DNA from: Streptomyces agglomeratus
Lineage (GTDB): Bacteria > Actinomycetota > Actinomycetes > Streptomycetales > Streptomycetaceae
Assembly (NCBI RefSeq): GCF_001746415.1
Contig: NZ_MEHJ01000003.1
Coordinates: forward strand, 1 to 36,210
Reading direction: 5' to 3'
DNA: 36,210 bases
Below are positions 32,500 through 36,210 of this stretch, piece by piece (positions within the stretch are counted from its first letter, which is position 1; each line of letters begins with the position of its first letter). The translations under genes were made by a program, and so were the position numbers. The notes under the pieces were generated by a model. The model ran no database searches and was not told the origin of the DNA. It saw nothing but the letters and a program-made list of their open reading frames with translations.

Positions 32500-32723
32500 G
32501 AGAGGCTGTCTTCCCAACCTCTCCCCTGCCGAGTCACCACTGCGTGCTCGCTTACACATGTACTCCGTCGCGGCCAGCAGGGCTCCGGCCCGTCCGGGGA
32601 GCGACGGGGGCCCTGCTCCGGTGTCCGGGGGTGTGGCCTTCTAGCCTGCGGCCACGGAACCCACCCCCATGCCCGAGCCGTTGCGCGGCGCGGTTCACCT
32701 GCTTGTCTCGGGAGGTTTGCGCC

Positions 32724-32930
32724 GTGCGGAAGATGAGAAGGGCCGCAAGGCGGGCCACCCTGCGCGACCTTCGGAACCTCGCATCCACGGCGTTTGAAGA
32801 CAGCGGCCACCTGACAGTCCGGCAGCATGCGGCAAGGATCACCGTCAACGCGCAGCAGGCCCTGGGCTGGAGCAGTGTGCGCTCGCCCACCAAGACAGGG
32901 AAGAACGTTTTCTTTTCAGCCTTCGACTGA
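32724..32930 (+). CDS. Small basic hypothetical protein
   Basis: Sixty-eight codons from a GTG with GGAGG eight bases upstream: VRKMRRAARRATLRDLRNLA, STAFEDSGHLTVRQHAARIT, VNAQQALGWSSVRSPTKTGK. The N-terminus is strongly basic and the middle helical. Good RBS and natural composition support a real gene; I do not know the family. Confidence 0.5.
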   Translation: MRKMRRAARRATLRDLRNLASTAFEDSGHLTVRQHAARITVNAQQALGWSSVRSPTKTGKNVFFSAFD

Positions 32931-32981
32931 GGAATTCGACGGACGCGGACAAAGCCGAGCGACGACGTATCGGTGATGACT

Positions 32982-33299
32982 TCAATCGTGGGCAGCTGCA
33001 AAGGCCCTGCGCCTCAGATTTTCGTCTTCGAGTTGCTTGAGCGCGGCTCGTTGGACGTCCAGGGCAGCACAGCGAGCGGCGATGTCCGCAGCCTCGGCAG
33101 CGAGGACCTCCGCCAGTGCCTGCAGTGGCTTGCCCGTGGGGATCCTGTTTTCGCGATACTCGGCGTCCGGCCCGAACCCTCGCCCGGTGCCCGACCCCAA
33201 TTCGCGGTATCTGTCAGCGATCCCGTGCATCGCACCCATGAGGTACGACATCGCAAGGTCGATATCTCCGCGCAATGCGGCCGCCGCTTCATCGCTCAT
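32982..33299 (-). CDS. Hypothetical helical protein
   Basis: A 105-residue, mainly helical protein: MSDEAAAALRGDIDLAMSYL, MGAMHGIADRYRELGSG, and a long C-terminal coiled-coil-like helix (LQALAEVLAAEAADIAARCA, ALDVQRAALKQLEDENLRRR). Balanced composition supports it; the RBS is weak (GGTGG). No family recognised. It ends opposite the small basic protein gene. Confidence 0.55.
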   Translation of the reverse strand: MSDEAAAALRGDIDLAMSYLMGAMHGIADRYRELGSGTGRGFGPDAEYRENRIPTGKPLQALAEVLAAEAADIAARCAALDVQRAALKQLEDENLRRRAFAAAHD

Positions 33300-33585
33300 G
33301 ACGCCACCGTTCCACGCTGTGAGCCTTGCTCACGTCTGATCCACCAGGTTTCGCGCCGGGACACTCCCGGACCGAGAGCGACACGACGCGCCTGCTGCCA
33401 ACCTCATGGCCGGGTACAACCAGACGTAAGCAGGCGCCCCTCGGCGGCCCGCCCGCGCGCCGGCAGGCCATGGGCCCCTACCTGTGCAGGGATTCGAGGC
33501 TCCCGAGACACACCTCGTCACGGCCTTGCGGCGCATGGGCAGCGCTCAGCTCTTGGTCAGCGACGCCTGGCCCACCGTGTGCGGG

Positions 33586-33969
33586 TCAGCGGCACCACGG
33601 GATGTAGTCCAGGTTCTTGACGTAGCGGGCGGTGACCCAGCCGCTGCGGTGGTCCAGCTTGTACCAGATGTGGTTGCCGTCGACGTTTTGGCCGTACACC
33701 TTGCAGGCCAGGGCGATCTTGGCCCCTGAATGGAAGCTGCCCAGCACCCCGGAGTAAGTGGTTGCCCTGCTGCGGATCTTGACTCCGGTACTCGCGATGA
33801 CCCTGCCGTACTTGGTATAGGCCGCCGCCCCACTTGCCTGATCCGCCGTGGCACCGGCAACTGGGGTCCCGATCTGGTCGGCCGCAGTTGCCGGAGTGGC
33901 GGCGCCGAGCAGCCCCAACGCCAGGCCTCCGACGGTCAGCGCCAGTGTGGTTTTCACGGAATTGAGCAC
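33586..33969 (-). CDS. Secreted SH3-domain protein
   Basis: A 127-residue exported protein. A signal peptide (NSVKTTLALTVGGLALGLLG, cleavage after ATPATA) is followed by a bacterial SH3-type domain: VIASTGVKIRSRATTYSGVL, GSFHSGAKIALACKVYGQNV, HIWYKLDHRSGWVTARYVKN, ending LDYIPWCR. Two Cys could pair. Such domains bind cell-wall peptides or act as secreted modulators. The GTG at 33969 has AAAGGAG at good spacing; the longer ATG frame is not needed. It is monocistronic. Confidence 0.88.
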   Translation of the reverse strand: MLNSVKTTLALTVGGLALGLLGAATPATAADQIGTPVAGATADQASGAAAYTKYGRVIASTGVKIRSRATTYSGVLGSFHSGAKIALACKVYGQNVDGNHIWYKLDHRSGWVTARYVKNLDYIPWCR

Positions 33970-34514
33970 AGCAGTCTCCTTTGGATCCGTTGACGCGGTG
34001 CGCCACGACCCGGGACGCAATCAGCACATATCAGGAGCATGAGCAGTGAAAACCGAGGACTGCGGCTGCCATGCCGCTCACTCACCCAATGAGCTCACTC
34101 TCCGGACCGCAGCGCCCGTTGACGGCGCCAGACCGACTCCGGGCCCGGTCCTCCGAGGAGAATGCCGGGGACCCGGGGTGACAGCCCTGCTGCGGGCCTG
34201 GCAGGACTTTGATGTCCTCGGGGCGTTCTCCCTCGTACCCGTTGCCGTCTTCGGACCAGCGAGTGAACGGCTCGCCGAGTCTTTCCCGGTCCCGCCTGCG
34301 GCCGTCAGAGGGATACATCAGTAACAAGAGCCCGTGCGGTCTGCGTGTCGGGAGCCGGCGGGTGATGATCGTTTGATGCCAGCTTCTGGGGCGCGAGGAC
34401 CATGGATGCCTCGGACAGGTGATCGGCAGCCCACGGGCACGCCAGAGGGAGCGGTTGTGGCGGACGGTGAGCGGTGGGCTGATCATCGCGGGGTGGATCG
34501 GTCGGAGGGGTTCG
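33970..34514. other. Intergenic interval with uncertain short frames
   Basis: No firmly supported gene. A minus-strand frame at 34082-34318 (GRRRDRERLGEPFTRWSEDG, NGYEGERPEDIKVLPGPQQG) has protein-like hydrophilic composition but no RBS. A plus-strand frame at 34046-34324 overlaps it. The promoter of the phosphatase gene should lie near 34400-34500. Confidence 0.35.
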
Positions 34515-35693
34515 GTGAGCGGCTATTTGGGGGTGTTGCTGGATCGGGCGCACGAGATGCCGCCGCAGTTGATCGCTCCGCTGATCGCGGAGGAAGTGGC
34601 CATGGTGGGTGGCCGCGGGGTCTCGATCCTTCTGCAGGACTATGCGCAGGAACTGCTCGTGCCGCTGCCGGGCAAGAGGCTGATCGTGGGTGAGCCCGAG
34701 GTGATCGCTGATTCGCCGGCCGGGACCGCCTTCCTGCGTGCCACCGCTGTCGAGGTGCGGCAGGCCGACGGCGTGCGGGTGTATCTGCCGTTGCTGGACG
34801 GCAGCGACGAGGTGGGCGTCATGGCCCTCACCCTGGACACCGTCGATGACGACGACCGGCGCCTGCTGCGCAGACTCGCCGGCCTGGTCGCCGACATGCT
34901 GGTCACCAAGCACGCGTATACCGACCGGTTCTTCCAGGCCCGGCGCCGCGAACCGATGAGCGTGGCCGCGGAGATGCAGTGGTCCCTGCTGCCGCCATTG
35001 ACGATGTCCGTACCGCAGGTCGCCGTGTCCGGGGCCCTCGAACCCGCCTACAACATCGCCGGCGACAGCTTCGACTACGCCCTCAACGACAACATCCTGC
35101 ACGCGGCCGTCATCGACGCGATGGGCCATGGGCTGGACGCCGCCACCATGGCGACCGTCGCCGTCGGCGCCTATCGCCACGCCAGACGCTCCGGCATCGA
35201 CCTGGCCCAGAAGTACGCGTTCATGGACCGGGCCATCGCCGAGCAGTTCGGGCCCGATCATTTTGTCACCGCGCAGATGATGGACCTGGACGTCATCACC
35301 GGCCGCCTGCAGTGGGTCAACGCCGGCCATCCCGCACCGATACTGATCCGCAACCATGAGGTCGCCCGGCAGCTGGAAGGCCCCACCACCCTGCCGGTCG
35401 GCTTCGGCGGCGAACTCCCTACGATCACCCAGTACCAACTCCAGCGCGGCGACCGGGTTCTCTGCTACACCGACGGCATCATCGAGGAACGCGACGCCGA
35501 CGGCGAACCCTTCGGCGAAGAACGCCTCATCCGCTGCATCAACGCACACCCGGACCAAGAAATCCGCGCCGCAGCTCTGTTTCTCTCCCGCGCCCTCAAA
35601 CAAGAACGCGGCCAACGCACCAGCGACGACGCAACCATCTTCCTGATCGAATGGCGCGGCGCCTCCGCCGACCACCTCGCCGTCCTCGAATAA
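34515..35693 (+). CDS. GAF-PP2C (SpoIIE-type) serine phosphatase
   Basis: A 392-residue protein. The first 150 residues have the shape of a degenerate GAF-type sensor (VAMVGGRGVSILLQDYAQEL, VYLPLLDGSDEVGVMALTLD). A linker helix with AAEMQWSLLPPLTM leads into the SpoIIE-like PP2C domain: YNIAGDSFDYALNDN (metal Asp), VIDAMGHGLDAATMATVAVG (metal Asp-Gly), LQWVNAGHPAPILIRN, DRVLCYTDGIIEERDADG, and TSDDATIFLIEW. All acidic metal ligands are present. In actinomycetes such enzymes dephosphorylate anti-anti-sigma factors in partner-switching pathways. No STAS or RsbW-type kinase gene adjoins. GTG at 34515 is chosen for GGAGGGG just upstream. Confidence 0.9.
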   Translation: MSGYLGVLLDRAHEMPPQLIAPLIAEEVAMVGGRGVSILLQDYAQELLVPLPGKRLIVGEPEVIADSPAGTAFLRATAVEVRQADGVRVYLPLLDGSDEVGVMALTLDTVDDDDRRLLRRLAGLVADMLVTKHAYTDRFFQARRREPMSVAAEMQWSLLPPLTMSVPQVAVSGALEPAYNIAGDSFDYALNDNILHAAVIDAMGHGLDAATMATVAVGAYRHARRSGIDLAQKYAFMDRAIAEQFGPDHFVTAQMMDLDVITGRLQWVNAGHPAPILIRNHEVARQLEGPTTLPVGFGGELPTITQYQLQRGDRVLCYTDGIIEERDADGEPFGEERLIRCINAHPDQEIRAAALFLSRALKQERGQRTSDDATIFLIEWRGASADHLAVLE

Positions 35694-35916
35694 CTCCTCG
35701 TGCCGAACTGCCCGCTGCCCCACACCGCGAGCACCCAAGGCGAACAGCGTCCGCACGATGCTCTGCTTCTCAACGTGGCCGACCCGGGGTTCTCCGCCTA
35801 CCGGGGCCGGCTCACCGGGCCTTCGTACTTGCCCACCCTCGACCCGCCAAGACATCACGGTGCCCAAAGCGCCCACATCATCCGGATGCAGCCGTGGTAC
35901 GGGAGCACCGGCCCGT

Positions 35917-36079
35917 ACAGCGTGGTGCGAGGACGGAGGGTGGAGGGATGGCCCCGCACCACGCTGGCCTGCCGGCGCCACCACAGGCACCTGCTCGTCA
36001 GCATGCCCCACCCCAACGACCCTGCCCCGACCGAAACGGCGCCGCCCACCACGCTTCACCCGACCGGCCCGTAACCCGG
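35917..36079. repeat. Dispersed repeat R1, copy B
   Basis: Direct-orientation copy of 20341-20507. Here it follows the phosphatase gene rather than a helicase remnant, so the repeat is not tied to a single neighbour. Nothing else is supported in 35694-36140. Confidence 0.75.
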
Positions 36080-36140
36080 GACCCACCCTCGATGTTGAGC
36101 CGGTCGAAGCGTGCCATTCGCGGATTTCGGATTGCGCGCT

Positions 36141-36170
36141 GTGGGGGCCCCAACGGAGCGGGGCCCCCAC
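36141..36170. terminator. Strong GC hairpin
   Basis: GTGGGGGCCCC (36141-36151) pairs with GGGGCCCCCAC (36160-36170) across an 8-base loop. It is a probable terminator for plus-strand transcription from the phosphatase region. Confidence 0.8.
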
Positions 36171-36210
36171 CCCAAGCCGCCCCACCCCAGAGCCGGGTAA
36201 CCCGGATGCC

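Noticed and set aside
34305..36185. A 626-codon minus-strand open frame opposite the phosphatase gene
   Set aside because: It is the complement of a clear PP2C gene and contains no recognisable fold; long antisense frames are expected at this GC content.

Overview
The window is high-GC DNA with GTG/TTG starts, purine-rich ribosome binding sites and many typically streptomycete families: SARP, XRE/DUF5753, DUF6233, nSTAND-WD40, PP2C/GAF, ANTAR, Ku and helicase-associated repeats. It is almost certainly a Streptomyces (or close relative) chromosome arm or large linear replicon. It is accessory DNA: intact genes are interspersed with pieces of transposases, a relaxase and a helicase, duplicated segments, and at least seven reading frames broken by single-base shifts or stops.

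Layout. 1-6.5 kb: IS630 and IS3 transposase remnants flank an aldehyde dehydrogenase; then come small metabolic or hypothetical genes (NTF2-like, DUF3303-like, a metallo-beta-lactamase-fold hydrolase, an ABM-like protein) and a gene-poor stretch with unusual repeats. 6.5-15.5 kb: what looks like a small biosynthetic locus. A minus-strand, tightly coupled operon runs from a 16-codon peptide gene through a strong hairpin to a TPR-like protein, an MFS exporter, an SRPBCC-PDZ fusion and a flavin reductase. A divergent aldo/keto reductase gene and a SARP activator lie next to it. The aldo/keto reductase is cut in two by a 2.6-kb IS607-type element whose tnpA (frameshift) and tnpB (amber stop) are both broken; removing the element restores a continuous 341-codon frame.

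15.7-22 kb: a 1260-residue HTH-nSTAND-TM-WD40 protein, an orphan piece of helicase-associated repeats, and an XRE/DUF5753 regulator. 22-28 kb: a decayed or error-rich stretch with a frameshifted HTH protein, beta-carbonic anhydrase, a doubly frameshifted YrdC/Sua5 gene, Ku with a shifted tail, DUF6233, a frameshifted LexA-like winged helix and a MobF relaxase fragment. 28.7-31.3 kb: a three-gene membrane/HD operon facing a PadR repressor plus permease-prefix membrane protein, with inverted repeats between them. 31.4-36.2 kb: a second, internally deleted copy of the XRE/DUF5753 locus, an ANTAR protein, small unknown proteins, a secreted SH3 protein and a GAF-PP2C phosphatase, ending in a strong hairpin.

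The most interesting candidate for an undescribed system is the 7.0-15.5 kb locus: a very short peptide (MTEANKDFDVLMSEDY) with an excellent RBS, separated by a 16-bp hairpin from putative tailoring and export genes and accompanied by a pathway-type regulator. This is the layout of a ribosomally made peptide natural product or of a leader-peptide attenuator. No product can be named from sequence alone.
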